A DNA stretch of 64,000 nucleotides from Oegoconia quadripuncta (lineage: Eukaryota > Arthropoda > Insecta > Lepidoptera > Autostichidae). The notes beneath the pieces were generated by a model. That model did not search any database and was not told where the DNA came from. It saw only the letters and a list, made by a program, of their open reading frames with translations. This document shows positions 50,781 to 63,584 of this stretch, in pieces. Made by a program: the position numbers and the translations under genes. The stretch is from positions 5,209,865 through 5,273,864 of the forward strand of contig OX438750.1 in NCBI GenBank assembly GCA_949316235.1, written 5' to 3'. Position 1 is the stretch's first letter. Every line of letters starts with the position of its first letter.

Positions 50781-51572
50781 GCGGCCACCGCCCTGGGCGA
50801 CTGGTTTCGGAAGTGGAGGATAGAGGTAAACCCCGAGAAAAGTACCGCCGTGTACTTCACTCGGGGGCCTATCCGTCGCACTTGGCGACCGGAGCTCCTC
50901 CCCATTCGCATGTTCGACCGCCCCATTCCGTGGGGTAAATCGGTCAAATACCTGGGTGTGACCCTCGATAGGGCGATGACTTTCAACGCCCACATCAGAC
51001 GCGTGCGCAATCGCGCCGCGATGGTGCTCGGCCGTCTGTCCCCCATGCTCAACAAGAGTAGTAAAATGTCCCTTAGAAATAAGGTGACACTTTACAAAAC
51101 TTGTATACGTCCGATAATGACGTACGCGAGCGTCAACTTTGCCCACGCTGCGCGAGCTTCAATACGCAGTCTTCAGAAAGTTCAGAACAGCTTCATGCGC
51201 AAAGCCACGGGCTGTCCGTGGTTCGTGCGCAATGAGGAATTGCACAAAGACTTAGAGCTTCCCACCGTGGCTCACTTTCTGAAGGCTGCGTCCATAAGAT
51301 ATTTTGACACTGCTGTCAACCATCGCAACCCACGCGTGGTAAGTGCCGCCACTTACCGCGACGAACCGGCGACTACCTTCCGGAAAAGGCGTCCCCGGCA
51401 CGTACTCGCGGATTCCGACGACGACACTACTAAGGCATTAGCCACTATTCATCGTCACTCTGACGACAAAACGACATCTCCGATATACTGCCCTCGCCGG
51501 CGGGGGCTTTTACGCGTCAAACCGCCTCACTATACGCGATACACGGTCGACACTAGTCGTTTTGGCTATTAG
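50781..51572 (+). pseudogene. Truncated ORF2 (C-terminal 263 codons) of element E
   Basis: Remnant of the B/D reverse transcriptase ORF starting in the sequence AATALGDWFRKW, after the FADD motif, so the catalytic core is missing. The frame stays open to the normal stop, but no start context is preserved (first Met at 50850). Non-functional; typical 5' truncation from incomplete reverse transcription. Confidence 0.93.
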
Positions 51573-51952
51573 ATCACTAACACAACACACCTCTCTCCTT
51601 TTTCATGTCTCTTTTTCAAAATTCAAAATTGTGTGTCGAGGAGTTTCTTGCGTCGTTTCTTCTCCTCGACTATACACATTACGAAGCGATGGTAGTCATG
51701 TTAGTCTAAAAACTCCCCCATGCAACGCCCTAAGCCGAGGTTCGAGCCCCCGTGGGCACCCTTAGGCGTCGGTTGCAAAAACTTTTTCCGTGCTGTTGCA
51801 TACAGTCAAGGTGCGCTTCGCGCACCATGACTGTATGCAAGAGACGGGCAGAGCGCTCCCGCGCTCGCCCACCCGCCCGGCGACGCTGTAAAAAGCCTAT
51901 CGGCTTGACAGCAACTGTTCCTGATCAAAAAAAAAAAAAAAAAAAAAAAAAA
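50781..51952 (+). mobile_element. Element E: 5'-truncated B/D-family copy in a CATA microsatellite
   Basis: About 1.17 kb. Its left end corresponds to 27786 in element B, inside ORF2; the right end has the full 3' UTR and a poly(A) (51927-51952). Inserted in the (CATA)n tract of the H4-H1 spacer: 4 repeats remain on the left and 12 on the right, against 13 in the empty units, consistent with a target duplication of about 13 bp. At the sites where B and D differ it matches B (SPMLNKSSK, SIRSLQK). Confidence 0.93.
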
Positions 51953-52215
51953 CATACATACATACATACATACATACATACATACATACATACATACATA
52001 CACACATAGGTACATACGTAATGATATAACCCGTACTCGGAATAATTAATGCTTAGGAATAGTTACGTTCATATTTTATGGGTTGGTACGTATGCAATGG
52101 CACGGTGGTGGTGTACCCATTGTGTACCATACAACAACAACAACAACTACTACAACGATGAAGATGATTTTTATTTTTGTTCGTTTTCGTATAACGTTCG
52201 TTCGTTTGTTTGTCA

Positions 52216-52255
<40 letters not shown>

Positions 52256-53162
52256 ACAAACAAACAAACAAACAAACAAACAAACAACTGCCGCCTCACC
52301 AACTACGCACGTATACCACCTATCTACCTATCGACCGACCGACCGACCTTTTTCCTTCCTTCTTTTCGTTTTCTTTCTTTTCGTTTTTGAATGGGGTTGG
52401 CGATTCATTCAACACACACAACAAACAAACATACATACATACATACAGTGAAACGATCGAAATCGAATCCCGTACGTCCTGAACGTATGGAAGTCCGCCC
52501 CGTCTTCGCGGCCGCCGAACGGGCCTCGCGGCGAGAGCGGCGCGTCAGTGTTTTACGACCCCCGACATCTCGACGCTCAAAATAGTACCAACACGTTCGA
52601 ACCAACGGCGGGATGGTCACAGTTTCTAAGCTCGGATCCCTCGACGTCTCCCGGTCGGGAATGGCGGTCGCGAACTGGCCGTTTTCGCGAGATAAATCAA
52701 TTTTAAACTTCACCTCGGCCCGCCCCGGCTGCCACTATTCAAAACAAACGGACGTCGCTCCGACCGACTGCCCGGCTCGCTCTCGAAATTCGTACACACA
52801 TTTAGGTGTATTCAAAACGTTTCTCTTAGACCGCATCCAATACCTATACAGATATGGATAATTGTTAAAAATTTAATCTATCCGACAAGGGTTAGTGAAA
52901 AGTTGGAACCGTTCATACGAGAAAACGTCTCGCGAGCGCGGAGTCCTCAATACAGTATTGCCACGTCCGACGGACTGGCGCTACGAAACGGTGGCGACAC
53001 CGTACGTATACAAAGTGTACCACTACCACTCTACTTGCTTACTTACTTACTTAATATTATTCCTAGTTTGTGTGGTTCGGTTCAGTCGTGCGTCGCGCAG
53101 CTCGTCGTTCGTTTGTGTGTTTGTGTGTTCTACATTAAAAACATAATAATAAATATATTATT

Positions 53163-53864
53163 ATGGCAGACACGGCCGTAGCCTCTGATGCACCCGCCCC
53201 GGCGACACCCGCCAAGAAGCCGAAGGCGTCCGCCGGAGGCGGCGCGAAGAAACCCAAAGCGAAACCGACCCACCCGAAGACGTCCGATATGGTGAACAGC
53301 GCCATCAAGGAGTTGAAGGAGCGCAGCGGATCGTCGCTGCAGGCCATCAAGAAGTATATCGCCGCCCAGTACAAGGTGGACGCCGAGAAGCTGGCGCCGT
53401 TCATCAGGAGGTACCTCAAGAGCGCCGTCGAGTCGGGCGCGCTCATCCAGACCAAGGGCAAGGGAGCGTCCGGTTCTTTCAAGCTCGAATCGAAGACGTC
53501 CGCCTCCAAGAAACCCACCACCGCCAAGTCCGGAGCGAAGGCGTCCGCGGCCAAGCCCAAGAAGGCGGCCGCCTCCTCGGCGGCGGGCGGCAAGGGCAAG
53601 AAGGCGGTCGCGGCCGCCTCCTCTCCGTCTAAGGCGAAATCGACGCCCGCAGCCACCGCCAGGGACAAGAAGGCGGCCGCCGCGAAGAAGAAGCCCGCCG
53701 CTAAGAAAGCGGCCACCCCCGCCAAGGCGAAGGCAGCCGCGCCCAAAGCGAAGAAGACCGCCAAGCCCCCGACGAAGAAGCCGAAAGCGCCAAAACCTAA
53801 GAAGGCCGCCGCCGCTTCTAAGTCGAAGCCCGCCGCGAAGAAGGCCGCCTCGGCGAAGAAGTAA
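53163..53864 (+). CDS. H1: Linker histone H1
   Basis: Sixth H1 copy, 233 codons, same protein. Promoter at 53052-53087 intact and about 1.1 kb downstream of element E; variant stem-loop at 54223-54238. Its (TCG)n tract is the shortest in the window. Confidence 0.97.
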   Translation: MADTAVASDAPAPATPAKKPKASAGGGAKKPKAKPTHPKTSDMVNSAIKELKERSGSSLQAIKKYIAAQYKVDAEKLAPFIRRYLKSAVESGALIQTKGKGASGSFKLESKTSASKKPTTAKSGAKASAAKPKKAAASSAAGGKGKKAVAAASSPSKAKSTPAATARDKKAAAAKKKPAAKKAATPAKAKAAAPKAKKTAKPPTKKPKAPKPKKAAAASKSKPAAKKAASAKK

Positions 53865-54002
53865 ATGAATCGGCCGGCCGTCCGACTAAACGACGACCAA
53901 CCCCGCCGCGCCGTCGCCGCCGCCGCCGCCGCCGCCGGTCGATTATGCGATAAAGGTAAATTGTTGATATCTATCTATCTATCAACGCGTCGCGTCGCGT
54001 CG

Positions 54003-54082
<80 letters not shown>

Positions 54083-54118
54083 CCTCCGCGTCGGTCCTCG
54101 CGAGCGAGCGAGCGAGCG

Positions 54119-54149
<31 letters not shown>

Positions 54150-54222
54150 CAAGCAAGCCAAGCAAGCAAGCAAGCAAGCAAGCACGAGACGATGCGGCCG
54201 CCATACAACAGCAAAAACAAAA

Positions 54223-54238
54223 AGCCCTTTTCAGGGCT
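54223..54238 (+). terminator. Histone 3' stem-loop of H1 (variant), unit 6
   Basis: AGCCCTTTTCAGGGCT. Confidence 0.92.
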
Positions 54239-54700
54239 AACAAATCGTTCAGAGGTCACAAGATGTTTCTTTACGAAATACGTTCAGTCGATCGTTACCT
54301 ACCTACCTACCTACCTACCTACCTACCTACCTACCTACCTACCTACCTACCTACCTACCTACCTACCTATTCCCACATAAAATAAATTTTCGTTGTGTTT
54401 GTTCATTTAATTCCCGCCCTATTTTAATGCGCTTAAGGTTAACTAACTGTATTCATGCTTTTCGAATTTATTGTATGCAAACAAACATACAAAGTAGATT
54501 ATGACATGGTGCATAGCGTTCGCGCTCGCTCTCTCTCTCTCTCTCTCCACGTGTCTGTCTCGCTCGACGTTTACCCCACCGTTACCGAGTCATCGTCTAA
54601 ATACATAATAAAGCAGAGAGAGAGGTTTTTTTAAAACACTACGTTTGTGGATCGCTTACGCGCCGCACGTATTTTTTGTTTTTCTTCTTCATAAAAGTGA

Positions 54701-55078
<378 letters not shown>

Positions 55079-55179
55079 GGGACTCTTACCGTCTCTTCCT
55101 TCTTTCTTTCTTTCGTTCGTTCGTTCGTTCGTTCGTTCGTTCGTTTGATCGATCGATCGATCGTTTTTCCTATACAAAA

Positions 55180-55195
55180 GGCCCTTTTCAGGGCC
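55180..55195 (+). terminator. Histone 3' stem-loop of H2A, unit 6
   Basis: GGCCCTTTTCAGGGCC. Confidence 0.95.
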
Positions 55196-55492
55196 GCAAA
55201 ATTTTTCTACTCCCGAGGGAATGTTTCACACGAACGATATCGCTCGATCAAACAACAACAAGAAGAATAATAATAATAAAAATTACCATATAGTTGTATT
55301 ATGTAGCTGCTCCTGAGGAAGTCGTCGCGTGTCTGTCTGTTCGACTTCAGAAGATTGCCGTGCCGTGCGCCGCCACCACCATCGGCCAGCTACCAAGCAG
55401 TTAAGTAGCAAAGCCAGCAGCGGCAGATAAATATATCCCTGTGGAGTGGAGGAGAGTGTATTACAAAATCTACGAACGAACATATCCATGAT

Positions 55493-55545
<53 letters not shown>

Positions 55546-55627
55546 TGATGATGATGATGATGATGATGAGTAAATAAGACCCACTCTCTGCACACACTGT
55601 ATACGCAATTATGACCCGAATGATGTA

Positions 55628-55664
<37 letters not shown>

Positions 55665-55716
55665 CTCACACTCATACTGTATACGCAATTATGACCCGAC
55701 TGTACATTTTTTTCTT

Positions 55717-55747
<31 letters not shown>

Positions 55748-55992
55748 AATGTCACGCACGCACACACACACGCACGCGCGCGCGCTTCGTTGGCATATAA
55801 AATATTTCTGTATACGCACTTGGGAACCCCGATTGTACTTTTAATTAATCAATGAATCAATCAATCAATCAATCAATCATTCTCAATTGTTACACTGACG
55901 GAAGTGGGGAAGGGGGGAGGCAGACCGTACCCGTAATTATAATGTGTAGACACTGACACGGTAACCGGTTACTAGAGGGGAACCGGAGTGAT

Positions 55993-56022
55993 TATATAAA
56001 GAAATCCAGAATTTTTTGAATC
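55993..56022 (+). promoter_or_regulatory. Displaced H2B TATA box and left target duplication, unit 6
   Basis: TATATAAA at 55993-56000; the left duplication ends ...TTTTTTGAATC at 56022, one base shorter than for B and C. Confidence 0.85.
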
Positions 56023-56042
56023 CCATCGCGACAGAGGGATCT

Positions 56043-56076
56043 CATTCCGCTCCGCGCCGTCGTCGTGTTCGCACGT
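56043..56076 (+). promoter_or_regulatory. Element D internal promoter: Inr and DPE-like motif
   Basis: TCATTCC with A+1 at 56044 and GCACGT at 56071-56076 (+28 to +33). A+1 is 51 bases from the host TATA first T. Confidence 0.6.
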
Positions 56077-56868
56077 CTGTCGCGCGCTCTCTCGATCGTT
56101 CGTTCGTTCGTCTCGCTGTGCTGTGCTGTGCTGTGCTCCGTGCTCCGTGCATCGTGCTGCGCTCGCCGCCTGCTGCTCTTCCGCGCCGGGTCGTCCGTCG
56201 TGCCGCACAACCGCGTCGCGCTCACCCCGCGCCGGTCTACATCCGTGCTTCCGCGACGGTAGCGACACTCCGCGGCCGGCCGCGTCGACTGACATAACGT
56301 CGTACACGTTATTGCGCATAGGGACCGCCGCGCAGTTTTCACTGCGGGTTCTAGGTCCCTTTTGTTTCACGCGAATTCGTGCATCGTCGCAAATCCGCCC
56401 CTAGCGGTGGTCGCCCTGACAGACACCCCTTAGGCAGGGGACAACAGTGTCTCGGGCAGGAGGCTGACCCGAGCCTCGCGGTTCCCCTTCTGGGAAACGC
56501 AATATCGGAAGGCGTTAGCGTACGGCCTTGGGGGGTCTCCTAGTCGTGCGCTAGAGTGCGTCCGCCCTACCAACCACCCATCCCACCCTCCTATCCCCGT
56601 GGTGTTGTTTGGGCGTCTGCCGGGACCGCTCCCGGCCGGCTACCCTCTCGCCTCGGGCAGCTAGGGCTTTACACCCTCCGCACATTGAGATTGGCGGAGG
56701 ACCACGACACACCTGAGGGTTAGGGCCTCACCTATAGGCACTCAACCTCCCTGCCTACACCCGGCGGGGAGGGTAGTACTCATCCGCGGGCAATCCCACC
56801 CGTCGGACCCCTCTGCGCCTAACGCAACTATATTTTAAGCGCGCTTCACGCGCTCATCTCGTCTCGCA

Positions 56869-58626
56869 ATGGCCTTAGTCATTGACGTGGCCCGCCTCCC
56901 AGCCCTTCTGGCTCAGCTCGGTATGAGCTACCAGGAGGCCCTTCTGGCCTTCGCGCCCCCCTCCGCTCCAGCCGTTTCGGCAACGGAGGCGGCGGCGCCG
57001 TCCTTGTCGCCGGACGTGGTATTCACGCCCAACCTACCGGCCGCTTCCTCTAAGCGCGTCCGCTCCCCCTCCCCCGCTCACTCGGAGCGCGAGCGTTCGC
57101 CCGTCAGGGGCGAACGCACCTCGACATCGGAGGACGAGTCTCCGTGCTCTCAGGAGAGCATGGACACGGCGTCCGCCGAATCCCCCGACTCTTACGAGTC
57201 GGAGGCTAACTCCAACTCCAACTCGTCCTCTTCTTCCGCCGAGGACGAGTTCGTCACGGTGGGAAAGAGGCAGAAGAGGAGGCGTAAGGCCAAATCTGAC
57301 GCCTCTTCCTCCACCTCAGCCGGCCAGCCTCCCAAAAAGAGCGCTGCAGTCGCCGCTCCCCCCGCCCCTCTCGCGGCCGCCTCGCCGCCGCGCGCGCCCG
57401 CATCTCCGCCGGGCGCGTCCTCCCCGCCTGCCTCACAGGCTCCCCGTCAGCCTCGCTCCACTCGCCCCCCGCCTGTTTTCATACAGGAGAAAGCGAAGTG
57501 GAGCCGCGTCTCCTCTCTACTTAACGAGAGGAAGATCGCGTTCACGCACGCCCGTACCACGCCGCAAGGCATTAAAGTCGAGGTTCCCACCTCGGACGAT
57601 CACCGCCGCTTCACGGCCCTCCTGAAAGCCGAATCCATCGGCTTTCACACTTACGCCCTAGAGGATGAGCGGCTCTTCCGCGTAGTTATACGCGGAGTCC
57701 CCAAAGAGCTCGACTCTAGGGAGATTCGCGAGGACCTCAACGCGCAGGGGTTCCCTGCGCTGGAGGTCCACCGCATGTTCCATGGCCGCACCAAATCGGC
57801 TTACGATATGGTGCTGGTCATCCTCCCGATGACCGAGGGAGGGAAGGCGATCGCCAACAAGCTGGCGGCCGTCTGCTCGCTCTCGGGCATCAAAGTGGAG
57901 CCCCCCAACAAAAAGGGACCGCCCGGACAGTGTCACCGCTGTCAGCTTTACGGGCACTCCGCCCGTAACTGCTTTGCGGCTGCCAGGTGCGTAAAGTGCC
58001 TCGGCAGTCACGGGACCCCCGATTGCCCTCGTCCCAAGGACAGGGCGGAATGCAGCGAGCCTCCGAGCTGCGTCCTGTGCGGTGCCACCGGTCATCCGGC
58101 GAATTACCGCGGATGCCCGATGGCCCCGCGCAGGGGGCGCGCCGCTCCCAAGCGCGCCGCTGCCCCGACCGCGACCCCTAGGCCGCGACCCCCTCCCCCA
58201 TCCGGGCCGCAATTCCCTGCGCTCGGACCGCGGCCCCTCATCCCCGGGCTGACTCGTTTTTCCCCACCCGCCGACCTGCGCCCATCGTGGGCAAAGGTCG
58301 CCGCCCCCGCGCCTCCACCCGCGGTCCGCAGGCCGGCTCAGCTGCCTGCGGCCGCGGCCAACCCCCCTCCTGCGCCGGCCTCACCGGTCAGGAGAACCGC
58401 CCCCCGCGCCTCACGCCCCCCTTCCTCGCCCTCCGCCTTCTCGGCGGAGGACGACTTTGCACTAGTTTGCGATTTCGCCAGCGTCTTCAACGTTGACGAA
58501 ATCGCTGAGCTGGCTCAGCAGCTCAGAGCCACCAACGGCATGAGGGAAGAGCGTCTCGCCCTCGCCGTCAAATTCTCGCGTGTTATCGCCGCCATCTCCT
58601 CCTTTAACACTGAGTCGGCCCGTTGA
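56869..58626 (+). CDS. Gag-like ORF1 protein of element D
   Basis: 585 codons, same architecture as the element B gag. Two amino-acid differences were noticed: Thr371 to Ala between zinc knuckles 1 and 2, and Val490 to Ala in the Pro-rich linker. All knuckle Cys and His residues are kept. The stop overlaps the ORF2 ATG by one base. Confidence 0.92.
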   Translation: MALVIDVARLPALLAQLGMSYQEALLAFAPPSAPAVSATEAAAPSLSPDVVFTPNLPAASSKRVRSPSPAHSERERSPVRGERTSTSEDESPCSQESMDTASAESPDSYESEANSNSNSSSSSAEDEFVTVGKRQKRRRKAKSDASSSTSAGQPPKKSAAVAAPPAPLAAASPPRAPASPPGASSPPASQAPRQPRSTRPPPVFIQEKAKWSRVSSLLNERKIAFTHARTTPQGIKVEVPTSDDHRRFTALLKAESIGFHTYALEDERLFRVVIRGVPKELDSREIREDLNAQGFPALEVHRMFHGRTKSAYDMVLVILPMTEGGKAIANKLAAVCSLSGIKVEPPNKKGPPGQCHRCQLYGHSARNCFAAARCVKCLGSHGTPDCPRPKDRAECSEPPSCVLCGATGHPANYRGCPMAPRRGRAAPKRAAAPTATPRPRPPPPSGPQFPALGPRPLIPGLTRFSPPADLRPSWAKVAAPAPPPAVRRPAQLPAAAANPPPAPASPVRRTAPRASRPPSSPSAFSAEDDFALVCDFASVFNVDEIAELAQQLRATNGMREERLALAVKFSRVIAAISSFNTESAR

Positions 58627-61547
58627 TGGTTATTACACAAACGCAGCAGAGTAGAGTCAAACCCCGATCCCTAACTCTAGCCTACTTCAACGCTGACGGT
58701 TTCAATTACCAACAGCGTATGGAGTGTGCTGAGTTTCTCTCCGACAATCGAGTCGATATCATGCTAGTGCAGGAAACATTTCTCAAACCTTCTGCCCGCG
58801 ATCCGAAAATCGCCAATTACAATTTGGTTAGGAACGATAGGGTGTCCGCCGCTAAGGGGGGCACTCTTATCTACTACAAAAAGTCCCTGCACTGCATACC
58901 CCTACCGACCCCTCCTCTCGAGAACATTGAGGCCTCGGTCTGTCGCTTAGCAATGACCGGCCATCAGCCCATCACGATAGCTTCAGTCTACATGTCCTGT
59001 GCCAAACCGTGCTTGCAGTTGGAGAGCGATTTAGAATCGCTCTTCAGTCTAGGAGACGCCGTCATTCTGGCTGGCGATCTCAACTGCAAACACCCACGTT
59101 GGAACTCGACTGCCCCCAATCCGAAGGGCGTTATCCTGGACAGGCTCGCCGACGAGCTTGACTTCGATATCATAGGCCCCATGCACCCCACTCACTTTCC
59201 ATATCGCGTCGACCATCGTCCGGACGTGCTCGACGTGATCATCCTCAAAAACGTAAGCCTTAAGCTGCGGCTCATCGAAACGATGGCCGATCTCAATTCC
59301 GACCACCGCCCCGTACTCGTTCAGTTAGGCGCGTCCACCGACCCCACCCCCGTCACCAAGACCGTGGTCGACTGGAGGAAGCTCGAGGAGACCCTCGCCT
59401 CCTCCAGTGCGGACCTCCTCGGTCGTATACCCGCGGTCCTCTCCACCGCGGAGGAGACAGTCTCGGCGATCGATGCCCTGACCGGCCACACCCAGAGCGT
59501 CATCAGCGACTGTTCGAGACAGGTCCCAGCGACGCCTGAGTATCGCTGGAACCTGCCCGATGACGCCAGGGAACTGATCAGGGCAAAGAGAGCTGCCACT
59601 CGAGCCTACGACAGTTTTCCCAGCGAGCCCAACAAGGCTCGGATGCGCGCTTTACAGAGGGACGTAAAGAAACGCATCAATGAGCTGCGTGAGACTCGCT
59701 GGAACAACTTGTTGAAAGACATCGAGCCTTCTCACCTGGCCTACTGGAAGTTGGCTCGATCTCTCAAGGCGGACACCACCTCCCCTATGCCCCCACTCGA
59801 GAGACCTAATCTCTCCCCCGCGTTCGACGACATAGAAAAGGCCGAGTGCCTTGCCGACAGTCTCGAGGCCCAATGCTCTCCCAGCACTTTCCCTGTAGAC
59901 CGAGCGCACCTCGATGAGGTGGACAGCGAGGTCGAACGCAGGACCTCCCTCCCCCCCTCTGATACTCTCCCACCGGTCTCGGTCGATGAGGTCAAATCCT
60001 TTATCGGGTCGTCACACCCCAGGAAAGCCCCTGGTGCTGATGGCATCTCCAACAAAGTGCTCAAGCACTTCCCCGAGGCGCTTCTGTCCCTTCTGGCAGC
60101 CATTTTTAATGCCTCGATAAGCAACTGCCTCTTTCCACAAGTCTGGAAGGAGGCAATTGTAATCGGCATTGAAAAGCCCGGCAAACCCCGTAACTGCCCA
60201 TCCAGTTACCGTCCCATAAGTCTCCTAAAGACACTCGCCAAGCTCTACGAGCGCGTCCTTCTCAAACGGCTGAAGGACCACATCGAGTCCAACGAGCTTC
60301 TTATCGACGAGCAGTTTGGCTTTAGGGCCAAACACTCGTGCGTCCAACAGGTACACCGCATAACGGAGTACATACTCTCGGGTCTCAGTAAGCGCCACAA
60401 CTGTAGGGGGACTGGGGCGCTTTTCTTCGACGTGGCGAAAGCGTTCGACAAGGTCTGGCACAACGGGCTGATATACAAGTTGTATCAGCTCGGTGTTCCG
60501 GATCGTCTCGTACTCATCTTACGGGACTTTCTGTCGAACAGGTCCTTTCGATACCGCGTCGAGGGAGCTCTCTCCGCTCCCCATCCCATTCGAGCCGGAG
60601 TCCCTCAGGGCTCCGTCCTCTCCCCCATGCTTTACTCGTTGTACACCAACGACATTCCGCATCACCCGCACGTTGAATTAGCCCTATTCGCTGATGATAC
60701 TGCCCTCTACTCCACCGGTCACCAACGCGAATTTCTTTCCAAACGCCTCCAATCCGCGGCCACCGCCCTGGGCGACTGGTTTCGGAAGTGGAGGATAGAG
60801 GTAAACCCCGAGAAAAGTACCGCCGTGTACTTCACTCGGGGGCCTATCCGTCGCACTTGGCGACCGGAGCTCCTCCCCATTCGCATGTTCGACCGCCCCA
60901 TTCCGTGGGGTAAATCGGTCAAATACCTGGGTGTGACCCTCGATAGGGCGATGACTTTCAACGCCCACATCAGACGCGTGCGCAATCGCGCCGCGATGGT
61001 GCTCGGCCGTCTGTCCCCCTTGCTCAACAAGAATAGTAAAATGTCCCTTAGAAATAAGGTGACACTTTACAAAACTTGTATACGTCCGATAATGACGTAC
61101 GCGAGCGTCAACTTTGCCCACGCTGCGCGAGCTTCCATACGCAGGCTTCAGAAAGTCCAGAACAGCTTCATGCGCAAAGCCACGGGCTGTCCGTGGTTCG
61201 TGCGCAATGAGGAATTGCACAAAGACTTAGAGCTTCCCACCGTGGCTCACTTTCTGAAGGCTGCGTCCATAAGATATTTTGACACTGCTGTCAACCATCG
61301 CAACCCACGCGTGGTAAGTGCCGCCACTTACCGCGACGAACCGGCGACTACCTTCCGGAAAAGGCGTCCCCGGCACGTACTCGCGGATTCCGACGACGAC
61401 ACTACTAAGGCATTAGCCACTATTCATCGTCACTCTGACGACAAAACGACATCTCCGATATACTGCCCTCGCCGGCGGGGGCTTTTACGCGTCAAACCGC
61501 CTCACTATACGCGATACACGGTCGACACTAGTCGTTTTGGCTATTAG
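58626..61547 (+). CDS. ORF2 endonuclease-reverse transcriptase of element D
   Basis: 973 codons from ATG 58626. All endonuclease and FADD catalytic residues match element B. Five substitutions were noticed: Asn561 to Asp before QFGFRAKHS, Thr to Ala in VEGTLS, and Met to Leu, Ser to Asn and Ser to Arg in the C-terminal part. The frame is fully open. D is a second candidate autonomous copy able to serve elements C and E. Confidence 0.95.
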   Translation: MVITQTQQSRVKPRSLTLAYFNADGFNYQQRMECAEFLSDNRVDIMLVQETFLKPSARDPKIANYNLVRNDRVSAAKGGTLIYYKKSLHCIPLPTPPLENIEASVCRLAMTGHQPITIASVYMSCAKPCLQLESDLESLFSLGDAVILAGDLNCKHPRWNSTAPNPKGVILDRLADELDFDIIGPMHPTHFPYRVDHRPDVLDVIILKNVSLKLRLIETMADLNSDHRPVLVQLGASTDPTPVTKTVVDWRKLEETLASSSADLLGRIPAVLSTAEETVSAIDALTGHTQSVISDCSRQVPATPEYRWNLPDDARELIRAKRAATRAYDSFPSEPNKARMRALQRDVKKRINELRETRWNNLLKDIEPSHLAYWKLARSLKADTTSPMPPLERPNLSPAFDDIEKAECLADSLEAQCSPSTFPVDRAHLDEVDSEVERRTSLPPSDTLPPVSVDEVKSFIGSSHPRKAPGADGISNKVLKHFPEALLSLLAAIFNASISNCLFPQVWKEAIVIGIEKPGKPRNCPSSYRPISLLKTLAKLYERVLLKRLKDHIESNELLIDEQFGFRAKHSCVQQVHRITEYILSGLSKRHNCRGTGALFFDVAKAFDKVWHNGLIYKLYQLGVPDRLVLILRDFLSNRSFRYRVEGALSAPHPIRAGVPQGSVLSPMLYSLYTNDIPHHPHVELALFADDTALYSTGHQREFLSKRLQSAATALGDWFRKWRIEVNPEKSTAVYFTRGPIRRTWRPELLPIRMFDRPIPWGKSVKYLGVTLDRAMTFNAHIRRVRNRAAMVLGRLSPLLNKNSKMSLRNKVTLYKTCIRPIMTYASVNFAHAARASIRRLQKVQNSFMRKATGCPWFVRNEELHKDLELPTVAHFLKAASIRYFDTAVNHRNPRVVSAATYRDEPATTFRKRRPRHVLADSDDDTTKALATIHRHSDDKTTSPIYCPRRRGLLRVKPPHYTRYTVDTSRFGY

Positions 61548-61900
61548 ATCACTAACACAACACACCTCTCTCCTTTTTCATGTCTCTTTTTCAAAATTCA
61601 AAATTGTGTGTCGAGGAGTTTCTTGCGTCGTTTCTTCTCCTCGACTATACACATTACGAAGCGATGGTAGTCATGTTAGTCTAAAAACTCCCCCATGCAA
61701 CGCCCTAAGCCGAGGTTCGAGCCCCCGTGGGCACCCTTAGGCGTCGGTTGCAAAAACTTTTTCCGTGCTGTTGCATACAGTCAAGGTGCGCTTCGCGCAC
61801 CATGACTGTATGCAAGAGACGGGCAGAGCGCTCCCGCGCTCGCCCACCCGCCCGGCGACGCTGTAAAAAGCCTATCGGCTTGACAGCAACTGTTCCTGAT

Positions 61901-61901
<1 letters not shown>
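61548..61901 (+). other. Element D structured 3' UTR
   Basis: Same sequence and hairpins as the element B 3' UTR; no change noticed in the stems. Confidence 0.75.
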
Positions 61902-61937
<36 letters not shown>

Positions 61938-61941
<4 letters not shown>

Positions 61942-61948
61942 TTGAATC
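61938..61948 (+). repeat. Right target duplication of element D
   Basis: TTTTTTGAATC after the poly(A), then GACAGACTTAGCC of the native H2B leader. Confidence 0.9.
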
Positions 61949-62057
61949 GACAGACTTAGCCGACCGGCCGAAGCGAGCGCACGCACGCTTCGTCACCGTA
62001 CTTCGCGCCAAAGTGTTTGTGTGTTTATTGTGTTGTTGAATTGTTGAGTTGTGAAAA

Positions 62058-62432
62058 ATGCCGCCCAAGACCGGTGGAAAGGCCGCCAAAAAATCAGGCA
62101 AGGCCCAAAAGAACATCTCTAAGTCCGACAAGAAAAAGAAGAAGCATAAGAGGAAGGAGAGCTACGCCATTTACATCTACAAGGTGCTGAAGCAGGTCCA
62201 TCCGGACACCGGTATCTCCAGCAAGGCGATGTCCATAATGAACTCGTTCGTGAACGACATCTTCGAACGCATCGCCGCGGAGGCATCTCGTCTCGCCCAC
62301 TACAACAAGCGTTCGACGATCACATCGAGGGAGGTGCAGACTTCCGTACGGCTACTGCTGCCCGGTGAACTCGCCAAGCACGCGGTCAGTGAGGGCACCA
62401 AGGCAGTCACTAAGTACACCAGCTCCAAGTGA
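62058..62432 (+). CDS. H2B: Histone H2B (separated from its TATA box)
   Basis: Sixth H2B copy, coding region intact (124 codons); element D (5.9 kb) lies between it and the TATA box at 55993-56000. Stem-loop at 62492-62507. Confidence 0.97.
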   Translation: MPPKTGGKAAKKSGKAQKNISKSDKKKKKHKRKESYAIYIYKVLKQVHPDTGISSKAMSIMNSFVNDIFERIAAEASRLAHYNKRSTITSREVQTSVRLLLPGELAKHAVSEGTKAVTKYTSSK

Positions 62433-62491
62433 GATATAGATGTCGAAACGTACGCCGCGCCATTTTACTACCAAACAAACAACAACCAAAA

Positions 62492-62507
62492 GGCCCTTTT
62501 CAGGGCC
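62492..62507 (+). terminator. Histone 3' stem-loop of H2B, unit 6
   Basis: GGCCCTTTTCAGGGCC. Confidence 0.95.
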
Positions 62508-63161
62508 ACAAATTTGTTCAAACCGTTTCACACGTTTACCAATTGTTGTATTGCATTGTTATCGTTTGTTGCTTGCTAGTATTTAGAGTAGGTAGGTACC
62601 TCTAGCTACCTAGTTTTTAACATTAGTGTATCGAGTACAAGATGATGATACATGACGATAGGTATTATTGGTACCTACAAGTAGCGTACGGCTCGCCCAA
62701 AGCGGCGGGCGCCCCGACAAGATTTTGCTGTTATGAAATCGTGTAATAATATGTAATATACGTAGGTGCGTTGCAAGAAAGCTCCAAATTATTATTATTA
62801 TTATTATTATTATATTTTTGTACGTATGGTGTATGTTCTGTACACAACAACATACACCACCTAACATACGACCTATCTATTATGCACCGTGAATATATAA
62901 TAATGAACATTATTATAATAATATTTTCTTAAAATTAGAAGAAAAAAAAAAAAAATATTTCGTTTTTAGTACCGGTTACATCCGTCGCGTCGCGTTCGCC
63001 GCGCCGCGTGCGTCTCCGCGCAACACAATATAAATATCACCCCACGACGGTTTCGAAGTTTTTCAATATCTCTCGTCCTCTCGCCGCCGACGGACGCATC
63101 GAGCGCTCGTCAGCCCGCGCGTTAGAATCTTATAGTAACTTTGTTGTGAGTGTGTGTGTAG

Positions 63162-63584
<423 letters not shown>

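Larger units (their letters stand above)
56023..61937 (+). mobile_element. Element D: full-length Jockey-clade non-LTR retrotransposon at the H2B start site
   Basis: About 5.9 kb and nearly identical to B from ORF1 to the tail. It carries 20 extra bases (56023-56042) before CATTCCGCTCCGCGCC. The first part of its 5' UTR (56043 to about 56290) is closer to C than to B (for example GTCGTCGTGTTCGCACGTCT). Both ORFs are intact; poly(A) at 61902-61937; target duplication (AA)TTTTTTGAATC, 11-13 bp. Confidence 0.95.
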
